From Rathayibacter sp. VKM Ac-2857 (GTDB lineage Bacteria > Actinomycetota > Actinomycetes > Actinomycetales > Microbacteriaceae): a stretch of DNA of 64,000 bases. The notes beneath the pieces were generated by a model, which was not told the DNA's origin, did not search any database, and saw only the letters and a list, made by a program, of their open reading frames with translations. Where the stretch lies: contig NZ_JABMLE010000001.1 in the NCBI RefSeq assembly GCF_013205025.1, forward strand, positions 372,001 to 436,000, given 5' to 3'. A program made the position numbers and the translations under genes. Positions 44,519 to 52,940 of this stretch are shown piece after piece (the first letter of the stretch is position 1; the number at the start of each line of letters is the position of its first letter).

Positions 44519-44559
44519 CCGCGACGAGAGAGGCCTGTCAGATCGAGGTCTCGTCGCGG
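44519..44559 (-). promoter_or_regulatory. Attenuator-like hairpin in the leuCD leader
   Basis: On the minus strand, CCGCGACGAGA (44559-44549) and TCTCGTCGCGG (44529-44519) form a perfect 11-bp stem with a 19-nt loop. The left arm starts 2 nt after the four consecutive Leu codons of the leader peptide, so a ribosome stalled there would cover it. No U-tract follows, so it is not a classic intrinsic terminator; Rho-dependent or translational control would be needed. Confidence 0.6.
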
Positions 44560-44588
44560 CGGAGAAGGAGGAGCCGGCCGAACAGCAT
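44538..44588 (-). CDS. Leucine-rich leader peptide of leuCD
   Basis: A 16-residue peptide, [16 protein letters not shown], with the codons CTC CTC CTT CTC in a row (44573-44562) and another CTG at codon 2. It is 66 bp upstream of leuC on the same strand. No Shine-Dalgarno site precedes it. Instead an extended -10 box ends 6 nt upstream, which puts the transcription start at the A of its ATG, so it is probably translated as a leaderless message. Its likely job is to sense charged tRNA-Leu and control leuCD-murA. Confidence 0.65.
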   Translation of the reverse strand: MLFGRLLLLRRDETSI

Positions 44589-44594
44589 GGACCG

Positions 44595-44603
44595 AGGATA
44601 GCA
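44595..44603 (-). promoter_or_regulatory. Extended -10 promoter of the leu leader
   Basis: On the minus strand the bases read TGCTATCCT: a TGn extension directly before a TATCCT -10 hexamer. No good -35 box is seen 17 bp further up, which fits an extended -10 promoter. The predicted start is at or near 44588. Confidence 0.5.
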
Positions 44604-44674
44604 CCGCGCCGACGCCCGCCCGGGAGGCGCGGCCCGAGCGGATCGGGGCGGGTCGGAGCGGTCGGGATCCGCGA

Positions 44675-45241
44675 TCAGGGCGCGACGAGCATGGCGATCA
44701 GCACCGCCGGGACCACCAGCAGCGCCGCCGCGCCGACCACCACGCCGCCGACGACGAAGACCGCGGCGAACGCGGCGCCGACCATCCCGACGAAGCCGGA
44801 GCGCCGCTTCACCGGCAGCGCCTCGTGCTCGAACCAGTCGCCGTCGAGCGGATCTGGCGACTCCTGCTCGAAGCGCTCGGCCTCGTCGATCCGGGCCGGC
44901 AGCTCGGAGAGCATCATCGCGGCGTGCGGTGACTCGGCCGCCAGCTCGAGCGGGCGCACCAGGGCGCGCTCCGCGAACTCGAACGGATCCTCGTCGGTGC
45001 GCACCAGCGCGCGCTCGAACGCCCGGCGCTCCTCGGGAGCGGCGCAGTTCTCGATCAGGTAGCCCCAGCGGCCGGCCTCGATGAGGTCGCCCGAACGGCG
45101 GTAGAGCTCGGACAGGAGGACCCGGGGATCGAGCCAGGTGGGGTCGGCCTCGACGCAGCGCTCGAGGAGCGACACAGCTCCTCGGACGTCCCCCTCTGCG
45201 AAGCGCGTCTTCGCGCGATCGAGAGCCTCGACGGTGTCCAT
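44675..45241 (-). CDS. Tetratricopeptide-like membrane-anchored protein (DUF6584-like)
   Basis: A 188-residue protein. The N-terminal 60 residues form a TPR-like helical hairpin ([57 protein letters not shown]). The AGRWGYL motif with RRAFERAL recalls the DUF6584 family. A hydrophobic segment of 30-35 residues ends the protein ([27 protein letters not shown]). The Shine-Dalgarno GGAGGG sits immediately before the ATG, closer than usual, so the start may be off. Function unknown. Confidence 0.65.
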   Translation of the reverse strand: MDTVEALDRAKTRFAEGDVRGAVSLLERCVEADPTWLDPRVLLSELYRRSGDLIEAGRWGYLIENCAAPEERRAFERALVRTDEDPFEFAERALVRPLELAAESPHAAMMLSELPARIDEAERFEQESPDPLDGDWFEHEALPVKRRSGFVGMVGAAFAAVFVVGGVVVGAAALLVVPAVLIAMLVAP

Positions 45242-45339
45242 CCCTCCAGTATGCCAATCGACAGCCGGGCTCTGCAGTCGCTGGTCGACGCGGCTGTCAC
45301 ACGTTCGAGGGTCACGGCGCCCGCGGAGCGGTCGGCGGC

Positions 45340-46128
45340 TCAGGCTCGGGGAGAGAGCACCGCGTCCACGACGACGACCGTCACGTTGTCCCGGCCGCCG
45401 GCCTCGACCGCGGCGCCCACGAGCCCCTCGGCGAGATCGCCCCCGTGCAGCGCACCGGCGTCGCGCCGGGCGAAGAGCTCGGCGATGTCCGTGTCGGAGA
45501 GCTCCTTGGTGAGGCCGTCGGAGCAGAGCAGATAGCTCGCCCGGGGCACGATCGGCAGGGTCCAGACGTCGGTCTCGACCTCGTCGTCGGCGCCGAGCGC
45601 GCGGGTGACGATGTTGCGATCGGGGTGCGACTCCGCCGCCTCGCGGGTGAGGAAGCCCGCCGAGACCAGCTCCTGCACCGCCGAGTGGTCGACGGTGAGC
45701 TGCTGGATCCCGGCACCGTCCCAGCGGTAGACGCGGGAGTCGCCGACGTTGAACAGCGCCCAGGACGCCGGCCCCTCGTCGTCGGGGCGGACGAGGGTCA
45801 GGCCGGTGAGCGTCGTCCCGCACAGCGCGCCGCCGACATCCAGGTCGCGGACGGCGGCGTTCGCGGCCTCGACGGCTGCGAAGACGTCGGACACGGGGCC
45901 GATCGCCTCGGCCGTGCTCGCCCGCAGGCTCTCCACCGCGGTTGCGCTGGCGAGGTCGCCGCGCGCGTGCCCGCCCATGCCGTCGGCGACGGCGACCAGC
46001 GTCGGCGCGACGAGGAGCGCGTCCTCGTTCACCCGCCGGACGGCGCCGACGTCGGTGCAGCTCGACACCGTCAGGAGGAGGACGCCCTGCGGCAGGTCGA
46101 TACTGGTCGTGGTCGTCGTCGCAGTCAC
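45340..46128 (-). CDS. PP2C-family serine/threonine phosphatase
   Basis: A 262-residue phosphatase. Metal-binding motifs: SSCTDVGAVRRVNEDALL, VAVADGMGGHARGDLAS, LLCSDGLTKELSD and GGRDNVTVVVVDA. It dephosphorylates Ser/Thr-phosphorylated proteins and normally counteracts Hanks-type kinases; no kinase gene is in the window. The GTG start is 10 bp after the terC stop. No transmembrane segment is present. Confidence 0.9.
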   Translation of the reverse strand: MTATTTTTSIDLPQGVLLLTVSSCTDVGAVRRVNEDALLVAPTLVAVADGMGGHARGDLASATAVESLRASTAEAIGPVSDVFAAVEAANAAVRDLDVGGALCGTTLTGLTLVRPDDEGPASWALFNVGDSRVYRWDGAGIQQLTVDHSAVQELVSAGFLTREAAESHPDRNIVTRALGADDEVETDVWTLPIVPRASYLLCSDGLTKELSDTDIAELFARRDAGALHGGDLAEGLVGAAVEAGGRDNVTVVVVDAVLSPRA

Positions 46129-46138
46129 GAGGCCCGGC

Positions 46139-47182
46139 TCACTTCTTCTCGGCGCGGTCCTGCCCGTCGGCGTCCGCGACGACCTCCGGGTGACCGTCGT
46201 GCAGCTCGATGTGGGAGTGCTCGCGGCGCATCTTGATCAGGCTCGCGACCGTGGCGACGGTCATGCTGACGACGATGACGGCCAGCGAGGTGATCGTGTC
46301 GATGTCCCAGACCGGCAGCGGCTCGCCGCCGTTGAGGAACGGCAGGTCGTTCTCGTGCAGGGCGTGCAGCACGAGCTTCACGCCGATGAAGGCCAGGATG
46401 AACGCGATGCCGTACTTGAGGTACTCGAGCTTGTCGATCAGTCCGCCGAGCAGGAAGTAGAGCTGGCGCAGGCCCATCAGGGCGAAGATGTTCGCGGTGA
46501 AGACGATGAACGGGCTCTCGGTGATGCCGAAGATCGCCGGGATCGAGTCGAGCGCGAACAGCAGGTCGGTCGAGCCGATCGCGAGGAACACGATCAGCAT
46601 CGGCGTGAAGTACTTCGTGCCGTCCTTCACCGTGCGGATCTTCGAGCCGTCGAACTCGTCCGAGATCTTCACGCGCTTGCGCAGCAGGCGGATGAGGAGG
46701 TTGTCGGTGCCCTCGTTCTCGTCCTCCTTGCCGAACGCCTGGTTCCAGGCCGTGTAGACGAGGAACGCGCCGAAGAGGTAGAAGATCCAGCTGAAGCTCT
46801 CGATCAGCTGCGCGCCGAGCAGGATGAACACCCCGCGGAAGATCAGCGCGATGATGATGCCCACCATCAGCACTTCCTGCTGGTACTTCGGCGGCACCGC
46901 GAAGCGTCCCATGATGATCACGAAGACGAACAGGTTGTCGATCGACAGGCTGTACTCCGTCAGCCAGCCCGCGACGAACTGGCCGGCGACCTCTCCCCCG
47001 CCCAGCAGCAGCATCACCAGGGCGAAGATCAGCGCGAGCGTGACGTAGAAGCCGACCCAGAGGCCGGACTCCTTCAGGCTCGGGACGTGCGGGCGCTTGT
47101 AGACCAGCAGCAGGTCCGCGGCCAGGATGAGGCTCAGGACGACGAACGAGCCGGTCACGAACCAGACGGGCAGCTCTTGCAT
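46139..47182 (-). CDS. TerC family integral membrane protein
   Basis: A 347-residue protein with about nine transmembrane helices. TerC/Alx signatures include FVAGWLTEYSLSIDNLFVFVIIMGRFAVP (acidic residues in the membrane) and STDLLFALDSIPAIFGITESPFIVFTANIFALMGLRQLYFLL. The family is implicated in metal (Mn2+) efflux and metalation of exported proteins. First gene of terC-PP2C. Confidence 0.93.
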   Translation of the reverse strand: MQELPVWFVTGSFVVLSLILAADLLLVYKRPHVPSLKESGLWVGFYVTLALIFALVMLLLGGGEVAGQFVAGWLTEYSLSIDNLFVFVIIMGRFAVPPKYQQEVLMVGIIIALIFRGVFILLGAQLIESFSWIFYLFGAFLVYTAWNQAFGKEDENEGTDNLLIRLLRKRVKISDEFDGSKIRTVKDGTKYFTPMLIVFLAIGSTDLLFALDSIPAIFGITESPFIVFTANIFALMGLRQLYFLLGGLIDKLEYLKYGIAFILAFIGVKLVLHALHENDLPFLNGGEPLPVWDIDTITSLAVIVVSMTVATVASLIKMRREHSHIELHDGHPEVVADADGQDRAEKK

Positions 47183-47248
47183 GGGGACCTTCCGGGGGTC
47201 AGTGGATTCCGACGGTCTCTCCCCGGGGAGCGGGCCGTTAAACGAGAA

Positions 47249-47274
47249 GAACCCCCGGCCATGACCGGGGGTTC
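47249..47274 (-). terminator. Terminator of the tRNA-Glu transcript
   Basis: GAACCCCCGG and CCGGGGGTTC form a perfect 10-bp stem with a short loop. On the minus strand it is followed by TTCTCGTTT. It lies 15 bp downstream of the tRNA and upstream of terC. Confidence 0.8.
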
Positions 47275-47288
47275 TGCTCGTGTTGCCG

Positions 47289-47364
47289 TGGTGACCCCAG
47301 CGGGATTTGAACCCGCGTTACCGCCGTGAGAGGGCGACGTCCTAGGCCGCTAAACGATGGGGCC
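47289..47364 (-). tRNA. tRNA-Glu (CTC)
   Basis: A 76-nt tRNA with encoded CCA. The acceptor stem GGCCCCA pairs with TGGGGTC. The anticodon loop CTCTCAC sits between TCGCC and GGCGG and carries CTC. The T arm is CGCGGGTTCAAATCCCGCT, a canonical GTTCAAATC loop. CTC reads GAG codons, the main Glu codon in this GC-rich genome. Confidence 0.96.
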
Positions 47365-47384
47365 GCGTTTTTGCAACTCGAAGA

Positions 47385-47413
47385 GTGTTGCACACGGATC
47401 CGCACCGGTGCAA
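47385..47413 (-). promoter_or_regulatory. Possible tRNA-Glu promoter
   Basis: On the minus strand TTGCAC (47413-47408) lies 17 bp before CAACAC (47390-47385), about 20 bp upstream of the mature tRNA. The TTGCAC and GTGCAA edges also form an inverted repeat. This is a weak match to consensus in the -10. Confidence 0.35.
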
Positions 47414-47484
47414 ATCGAGCGCGCGGACGGCGCGCTCCCCGGGACCGTCTTGCACCGCGGTCGCCCCCGCGAGAGGCTCGAAGC

Positions 47485-48123
47485 ATGCGACTGACCAAGC
47501 TCGAGCACGCCACCGTCCTCGTCGAGGAGGCGGGCTCGCGGCTCGTCCTCGACCCCGGCTCCTTCACCCGCCCCGTGGAGGGCACGGCCGACACCGTCGC
47601 GGTCGTGATCACCCACGAGCACGCCGACCACTGGACCGCGGAGCAGCTGGAGCGGCTGCGCGCCGCGAACCCGGCGCTGCGTGTCCTCGGCCCGGCCGGT
47701 GTCGCCGCGGCGGCCGAGGGCTTGGACGTCGAGACGGTCGCCGAGGGCGACGTCGTCGAGGTCGGCCCGTTCGAGCTGCGCTTCTTCGGCTCGCGGCACG
47801 CGGTGATCCACTCCTCCATCCCGGTGATCGACAACGTCGGAGTGCTGGTGAACGGCCGGTTCTACTACGCGGGCGACTCCTTCACCGTGCCGACCGGCGT
47901 CGACGTCGAGGTGCTGGCGGCCCCCTCGGGAGCCCCGTGGATGAAGATCGCGGAGTCGATCGACTACGTCCTCGAGCTCGCGCCGCGCCACGCCTTCGCG
48001 ACGCACGAGCGGGTGCTGTCGGAGGCCGGCCAGAAGCTCGGCCACGACCGCCTCGGCTGGGCGACCCGCGAGGGCGGCGGGGAGTACCACGCCCTCGAGC
48101 CGGGCGACGTGCTCGAGCTCTAG
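47485..48123 (+). CDS. Metallo-beta-lactamase fold hydrolase (UlaG-like)
   Basis: A 212-residue MBL-fold protein: MRLTKLEHATVLVEEAGSRLVLDPG, metal motif VITHEHADHW (HxHxDH), HAVIHSSIPVIDNVGVLVNGRFYYAGDS with the bridging Asp, and a late His in FATHERVLSEAG. It is most similar to UlaG/L-ascorbate-6-phosphate lactonase-like hydrolases, for which substrates are diverse. Stands alone beyond the tRNA. Confidence 0.85.
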   Translation: MRLTKLEHATVLVEEAGSRLVLDPGSFTRPVEGTADTVAVVITHEHADHWTAEQLERLRAANPALRVLGPAGVAAAAEGLDVETVAEGDVVEVGPFELRFFGSRHAVIHSSIPVIDNVGVLVNGRFYYAGDSFTVPTGVDVEVLAAPSGAPWMKIAESIDYVLELAPRHAFATHERVLSEAGQKLGHDRLGWATREGGGEYHALEPGDVLEL

Positions 48124-48140
48124 CCGCCGCCCGGCGGTCG

Positions 48141-49439
48141 TCAGAGGATGCGGGAGTCGAGGATCTCGGCCTGATCGATGTCGGTCCCGGCCGGCAGCAC
48201 TCCGATCTGGACGAGCGCGTCTTCCGGAACGGTGCCGTCGGGCGTGACGATCGAGGCGCCGTCGATGTTCGTCTTCGACGCGTACAGCGAGACGTCGTCG
48301 AGCACCTCGGCCCGGTAGACGCCGTCGACCCAGATCACGACCCGCTTCCCGGAGTTCACCAGCGCGCGACTCATCGCCACCGCGATTCGATCACCGGTCC
48401 GCTGGATGCTGTCGACGCCTGTCAGCGATTTCTGGAAGAGCAGGTCGGCCGCAGCGACGTCCACGCCGGAGGCCAGCTCGCCGACCTGGACGAGGTCGCC
48501 GTCCTTCACGGGCGTGGTGGGGACGATCTTCGTGCCACCCGGGACGTCGTACTTCCACGCGTACCACCCCCTGCCCTCGTTGTAGTCACCCGCGTATCGG
48601 CCGTCGATCCAGACCACGATCCGCTTCCCGGAATGGACCAGCGCCTCGCTCATCGTCACCTCCGCGTACCCGCGGACGACTGAGACGTCCGTGATGCCCG
48701 CCGTCGCATCCGAGGCCGCCTCCCGGGGGGATCGGTCGTGACCCTGCAACTGCTTCAGCTTCGCCGCCGCCGGCCTCACATCGGTGTACCCCATCATCTG
48801 AACCCGTTCGCCGGGGAGGGTCGTCCCGTAGAACACGCCGACGAGATTCCCGTTCACGATCAGCGGCCCGCCCGAGTCGCCGGTCTCGCCGAGCTGCTCG
48901 GTGCCGCCCGTCGTCGCCGTCGAGTGGAAGCCGATGACGCCGTTCGGCATCCGTCCCACCCTTCTGATCCAGACCTTCTCTGTCCTCTGCGTGGGGAACA
49001 GGTCCGGGCCCAGCCCGTAGACGTGGCCGACCGAACCGACCCGGTAGCCGTCCGGCACCAGTCGCGGGTAGCGCGGCAGCGCATGCGGGCGGGAGAGCCG
49101 GAGGAGCTTCATGTCCGCAGGAGCGAGCGAGATCGACTCCGCCACCGGGACCGCTTCCGTCACCTCGTCCTCCGACGGCGACGGGGCGTAGCGGTAGTAG
49201 ACGTGGCTCGCGGGGCAGTGATCCGCGGTGAGCACCCAGTCGTCGGCGATCGCCGTTCCGGTGCAGGTGGTGGTCTGGATGCCGGCGAGCGTGTCGTACA
49301 CCTGCACCACCCAGGGCTCGTTCGACTTCGTCCCCGACGTCAGTGCCGCAACGGGCGCCGTCGTCTGCACACCGATACCCAGCACGATCGCCAAGACGGC
49401 CAGCACGGCCGCCGTCCGACGCAGCACTCGAGCCCTCAT
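48141..49439 (-). CDS. Secreted trypsin-like serine protease with duplicated C-terminal module
   Basis: A 432-residue exported protein. The signal peptide is at residues 1-35 (VLAVLAIVLGIGVQTTAPVAA). The chymotrypsin-fold domain has the triad His in LTADHCPASH near 74, Asp in PADMKLLRL near 105 and Ser in GETGDSGGPL near 187. After residue 250 two related modules of about 85 residues follow, sharing VTMSEALVHSGKRIVVWIDG and VAMSRALVNSGKRVVIWVDG and ending VQVGELASGVDVAAADLL or VQIGVLPAGTDIDQAEIL. The start chosen is the second ATG (49439), 8 nt after GAGG; the Met two codons earlier is an alternative. Target unknown. Confidence 0.82.
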   Translation of the reverse strand: MRARVLRRTAAVLAVLAIVLGIGVQTTAPVAALTSGTKSNEPWVVQVYDTLAGIQTTTCTGTAIADDWVLTADHCPASHVYYRYAPSPSEDEVTEAVPVAESISLAPADMKLLRLSRPHALPRYPRLVPDGYRVGSVGHVYGLGPDLFPTQRTEKVWIRRVGRMPNGVIGFHSTATTGGTEQLGETGDSGGPLIVNGNLVGVFYGTTLPGERVQMMGYTDVRPAAAKLKQLQGHDRSPREAASDATAGITDVSVVRGYAEVTMSEALVHSGKRIVVWIDGRYAGDYNEGRGWYAWKYDVPGGTKIVPTTPVKDGDLVQVGELASGVDVAAADLLFQKSLTGVDSIQRTGDRIAVAMSRALVNSGKRVVIWVDGVYRAEVLDDVSLYASKTNIDGASIVTPDGTVPEDALVQIGVLPAGTDIDQAEILDSRIL

Positions 49440-49561
49440 CGTCATCACCTCTCTCAGATCGAGCGGCCTCCCGGGGCCGGGATCCCACATCGCTCGAGAA
49501 CGATCGACGAAGCGCCGAGGAGGCGTCAAAGATCTGGCGGTGGAGCGACCGGACGGCGGGA

Positions 49562-50056
49562 TCAGGACCGAGCGACGACGTGCTCGAGGTCGGCGCCGAA
49601 CTCGAACGTGCGGTCGACCACGGCGCCGGAGTGCAGCACCGCGGGCAGCCAGAAGCGCGCGTCGTCCCACATCCGGTCGTAGGGGACCTCGTCGAGCGGG
49701 ACGAACGCCGCGGCGAGCTCGCCCGAGGCGACCACCTCGCCCGACCAGCGGCGGCAGACGAAGACGTGCGAGCGCTGGCTCCAGGCGGGGCGGTGCGGGA
49801 AGAGGTAGTCGAGGGAGCCGCGAGGCTCGAGGTCGCGGGGATCCGCGCGCAGGCCGACCTCCTCCGCCAGCTCGCGGACGGCGGCCGCCACGGGCGACTC
49901 CCCCGGCTCGAGCTTGCCGCCGGGTGCCACGACCCGGCCCTCGCCGAGACCGCGGAGCTTCCGACCGAGCAGCACCTCGACGCCGCCGGGCGCCTCGCGG
50001 AGGACGTAGACGACGCAGACCTCGGGCAACGGGCCGATCGGTGCCTGCACGCCCAT
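49562..50056 (-). CDS. Nudix hydrolase
   Basis: A 164-residue Nudix protein. The box GGKLEPGESPVAAAVRELAEEVGL matches GX5EX7REUXEEXGU. The N terminus MGVQAPIGPLPEVCVVYVLREAPGG and the later SLDYLFPHRPAWSQRSHVFVC suggest an MTH1/MutT-like 8-oxo-dGTP or related nucleotide pyrophosphatase, but specificity is not certain. Divergent from the M20 peptidase gene over 57 bp. Confidence 0.88.
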   Translation of the reverse strand: MGVQAPIGPLPEVCVVYVLREAPGGVEVLLGRKLRGLGEGRVVAPGGKLEPGESPVAAAVRELAEEVGLRADPRDLEPRGSLDYLFPHRPAWSQRSHVFVCRRWSGEVVASGELAAAFVPLDEVPYDRMWDDARFWLPAVLHSGAVVDRTFEFGADLEHVVARS

Positions 50057-50113
50057 GCCGCACCTCCGCTCGCCGGGTCCGAGGGGTCGGGACCGCCGTC
50101 GTAGGCTAGCCCG

Positions 50114-51466
50114 GTGACGACGACCGCGCTCGAGCGCTTCCAGGCCCTGCTGCGGGTCGACACGGTGTCGCACTCCGACGAGTCCGACACCGACTGGAGC
50201 CGGTTCCGCGTCTTCCAGGAGCTGCTCGAGCAGTTCTACCCCGTGCTGCACGCCGCCCTCGAGCGCGAGACCGTCGCAGGCCACTCCCTGCTCTGGCGCT
50301 GGCGCGGCACCGAGGACGGCGAGCCGTCCGTCCTGATGGCGCACTACGACGTGGTCAGCGTCACCCCCGACGACTGGTCGATCGCGCCGTTCGCGGCCGA
50401 CACGGTCCTCCGCCCGGACGGCCGCACCGCGATCGTGGGGCGCGGCGCGCTCGACGACAAGGGCTCCCTCGTCGCGCTGCTCGAGGCCGTCGAGGCGGCC
50501 GTCCTGCGGGGTGAGCGTCCTCGCCGGGACGTGTACCTGGTCTCCACGCACAACGAGGAGACGGCCGGGGACGGCGCGCCGTCGATCGTCGCGCTGCTCG
50601 GCGCGCGCGGCGTGCGCCCGCGCTTCGTGCTCGACGAGGGAGGCAACGTCCGCCGCGGCATCGTGCCCGGAGTGACCACTCCGATCGCCGTCATCGGCGT
50701 CACCGAGCGCGGCATCATGAACCTCGAGCTGACCTGCCGGGACGCGGGCGGGCACGCCTCCGCCCCGCCGCCCCTGCCGGGCATGCTCGCCACGCAGCGC
50801 CTCGCTCGGGCGATCCACCGCCTCACCGAGAACCCGTTCCCCTCGACGCTGCCCGAGCCGATCGCCGAGCTGGTGCGCGCCGCCGCGCCCCGCGCCGACG
50901 CCGCGCACGCCGTCTGGTACGCGAGCCCGCACGAGCACCCCGACGCGGTCATCGGCGCCCTGGCCGCGCACTCCAACCGCGCCGCGGCGATGCTCCGGAC
51001 CACCGTGGCGATCACGCAGCTGCGCGGCAGCACCGGGGCGAACGTCCTCGCGTCCTCCGCCAGCGCGATCGCGAACGTGCGCATCAATCCGGGCGGCACC
51101 GTCGCCGGCGTGGTCGAGCGGATCCGCGCGGTGATCGACGACCCCGAGGTCGAGATCGAGGTGCGCGTCGCGCACGAGCCCTCCCCCGTCTCCCCCACCG
51201 GAGAGACCGGCGACGGCGGGCCCTACGACGTGCTCCGCGGCGTCGTGCAGGAGGTCTTCCCGGAGGCGATCGTCGCGCCCTACGTGCAGACAGGCGGCAG
51301 CGACGCCCGGCACTTCCACGCGATCAGCGACGGCGTCTACCGCTTCATCCCGTTCGAGATCAGCCCGCAGCAGCAGCTCGGCATCCACGGCGCCGACGAG
51401 TCGGTCGAGGTCGACCAGTTCGAGCGCGCCATCGCCTTCTACGCGCGCCTCCTGCTCGAGCTCTGA
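50114..51466 (+). CDS. M20 family metallopeptidase (carboxypeptidase/dipeptidase)
   Basis: A 450-residue di-zinc peptidase. Ligands and catalytic residues: VLMAHYDVVSV (His), GRGALDDKGSLVALLEA (bridging Asp), THNEETAGDGAPS (catalytic Glu), RFVLDEGGNVRRG, and QTGGSDARHFHAI near the C terminus. A lid/dimerisation domain occupies the middle. No signal peptide. It resembles carboxypeptidase S-like members. It probably takes part in peptide or amino-acid conjugate turnover. Confidence 0.9.
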   Translation: MTTTALERFQALLRVDTVSHSDESDTDWSRFRVFQELLEQFYPVLHAALERETVAGHSLLWRWRGTEDGEPSVLMAHYDVVSVTPDDWSIAPFAADTVLRPDGRTAIVGRGALDDKGSLVALLEAVEAAVLRGERPRRDVYLVSTHNEETAGDGAPSIVALLGARGVRPRFVLDEGGNVRRGIVPGVTTPIAVIGVTERGIMNLELTCRDAGGHASAPPPLPGMLATQRLARAIHRLTENPFPSTLPEPIAELVRAAAPRADAAHAVWYASPHEHPDAVIGALAAHSNRAAAMLRTTVAITQLRGSTGANVLASSASAIANVRINPGGTVAGVVERIRAVIDDPEVEIEVRVAHEPSPVSPTGETGDGGPYDVLRGVVQEVFPEAIVAPYVQTGGSDARHFHAISDGVYRFIPFEISPQQQLGIHGADESVEVDQFERAIAFYARLLLEL

Positions 51467-51750
51467 CGTCTCCCTCTGCGCTGCCGATGCGCGGCGTGGG
51501 CGATCGGTGTGCGGGGAGTGCGCGCGCGGTGTGCGGTTCCTGAGGACCGAGGCGCCGGGCGGCGCCGAATCTGGGAAAACCGTTCGATGACGCGCCGGTC
51601 CTCGTTGGCCCGCCGTTCACCCCGCGATGATGGACTGAGCCTCGCGGGAGCAGTTCCCAGCCCGCGGACCAGCAGTGCAGCACCATGCGACATCCCGTAC
51701 CGACGCCGACTCGATCGAGCCGGCCCCACCGATCGTGGAACCCGAGGATC

Positions 51751-52704
51751 ATGACTGTCCGCCAGGCCGAGTACCCCCGGCCGAACCACTTCATCCTTCA
51801 CCTCAGCGACACCCACTTCATCGCCGGAGACGGCGGGCTGTACGGCTCCGACGTCGACAGCGAGGCGCAGCTCCGCCGCCTGTTCGACGAGCTGAAGGCC
51901 TCGGGCGGTCGCCCGGAGGCCGTCGTCATCACCGGGGATCTGGCCGACAAGGGCGAGCCGCAGGCGTACGCCAAGCTCCGCGCCGTCGTCGAGCCGGCCG
52001 CCGCCCGCCTCGGCGCGGAGGTGATCTGGGTGATGGGCAACCACGACGACCGCGGCGCCTTCCGCTCCGGACTGCTCGACCAGCTGCCGACCACGCAGCC
52101 GATCGACCGCGTGCACGACGTGAACGGCCTGCGCATCATCGCGCTCGACTCCACCGTCCCGGGCGCCCACTACGGCGAGATCTCGGACGCCCAGCTCGAC
52201 TGGCTCGCGGAGGAGCTCTCCAGCCCCGCGCCGCACGGCACGATCCTCGCGCTGCACCACCCGCCGGTGCCGAGCGTGCTCGACCTCTCGGTGCTCGTCG
52301 AGCTCCGCGACCAGCCCGCGCTCGCGGAGGTGCTCGAGGGCTCGGACGTCCGCAGCATCATCGCCGGCCACCTGCACTACTCCTCGACGGCGACGTTCGC
52401 CGGCATCCCCGTCTCGGTCGCGTCGGCCACCTGCTACACGCAGGACCTCAACGTGCCGGTCGGCGGCACCCGCGCCCGCAACTCCGCGCAGGCCTTCAAC
52501 CTCATCCACGTCTACGACGGCACCGTGCTGCACTCCGTGGTGCCGATCGGCGCGTCGACCGAGGTGTCCTACGTCTCGGCGAACGAGACCGAGCGGATCC
52601 TCGCCTCGCACGGCGTCGAGATCGCGCCGGCCACGGCCGCTCCCCTGGAGCAGGTCGAGGCGCTCTACCCGCCCGTCGCGGAGCCGGTCGGCGTCAGCGC
52701 CTAG
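51751..52704 (+). CDS. Calcineurin-like phosphodiesterase (CpdA type)
   Basis: A 317-residue metallophosphoesterase. Metal motifs run in order [51 protein letters not shown] and [11 protein letters not shown]. It is close to 3',5'-cyclic nucleotide phosphodiesterases of the CpdA/Rv0805 kind. The start ATG 51751 ([17 protein letters not shown]) is preceded by GAGG. It is followed by a strong terminator. Preceded by 284 bp of non-coding sequence in which I see no clear element. Confidence 0.88.
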   Translation: MTVRQAEYPRPNHFILHLSDTHFIAGDGGLYGSDVDSEAQLRRLFDELKASGGRPEAVVITGDLADKGEPQAYAKLRAVVEPAAARLGAEVIWVMGNHDDRGAFRSGLLDQLPTTQPIDRVHDVNGLRIIALDSTVPGAHYGEISDAQLDWLAEELSSPAPHGTILALHHPPVPSVLDLSVLVELRDQPALAEVLEGSDVRSIIAGHLHYSSTATFAGIPVSVASATCYTQDLNVPVGGTRARNSAQAFNLIHVYDGTVLHSVVPIGASTEVSYVSANETERILASHGVEIAPATAAPLEQVEALYPPVAEPVGVSA

Positions 52705-52709
52705 GGGAA

Positions 52710-52734
52710 AGCGCGCGGAGGACCTCCGCGCGCT
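52710..52734. terminator. Hairpin terminator between convergent genes
   Basis: AGCGCGCGGAGG and CCTCCGCGCGCT are perfectly complementary around one central base, giving a stem of at least 9 bp with a small loop. It lies 6 bp after the phosphodiesterase stop, between two convergent genes, preceded by GGGGAAA. Confidence 0.7.
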
Positions 52735-52758
52735 CCCGACGTCGGCGCGGACTCCCCG

Positions 52759-52938
52759 TCAGCGCTTCGGCCTGCTCCGCGCCCGGTCGAGGGCGAACAG
52801 GTGGCCGGCGAAGGCGAGGGCCGCGCCGAGCGCGATCCCCACTCCGAGGCCCGCACCGATCCCGATGCCGGGGAAGACGAGCGCGCTGGCGAGTCCGAGC
52901 AGCAGCCCGAGGACTCCCCCGCCGATCGCCCAGCCCAT
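52759..52938 (-). CDS. Small two-helix membrane protein
   Basis: A 59-residue protein, MGWAIGGGVLGLLLGLASAL followed by FPGIGIGAGLGVGIALGAALAFAG and a basic C terminus (LDRARSRPKR). It consists of two Gly/Ala-rich hydrophobic helices. It starts 2 bp after the Stealth-protein gene stop, so it is co-transcribed with it. Function unknown. Confidence 0.6.
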   Translation of the reverse strand: MGWAIGGGVLGLLLGLASALVFPGIGIGAGLGVGIALGAALAFAGHLFALDRARSRPKR

Positions 52939-52940
52939 GA

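Noticed and set aside
51467-51750. Possible small gene or riboswitch before the phosphodiesterase gene
   Set aside because: No convincing coding frame, ribosome-binding site or recognisable aptamer; only GT-rich stretches are visible.
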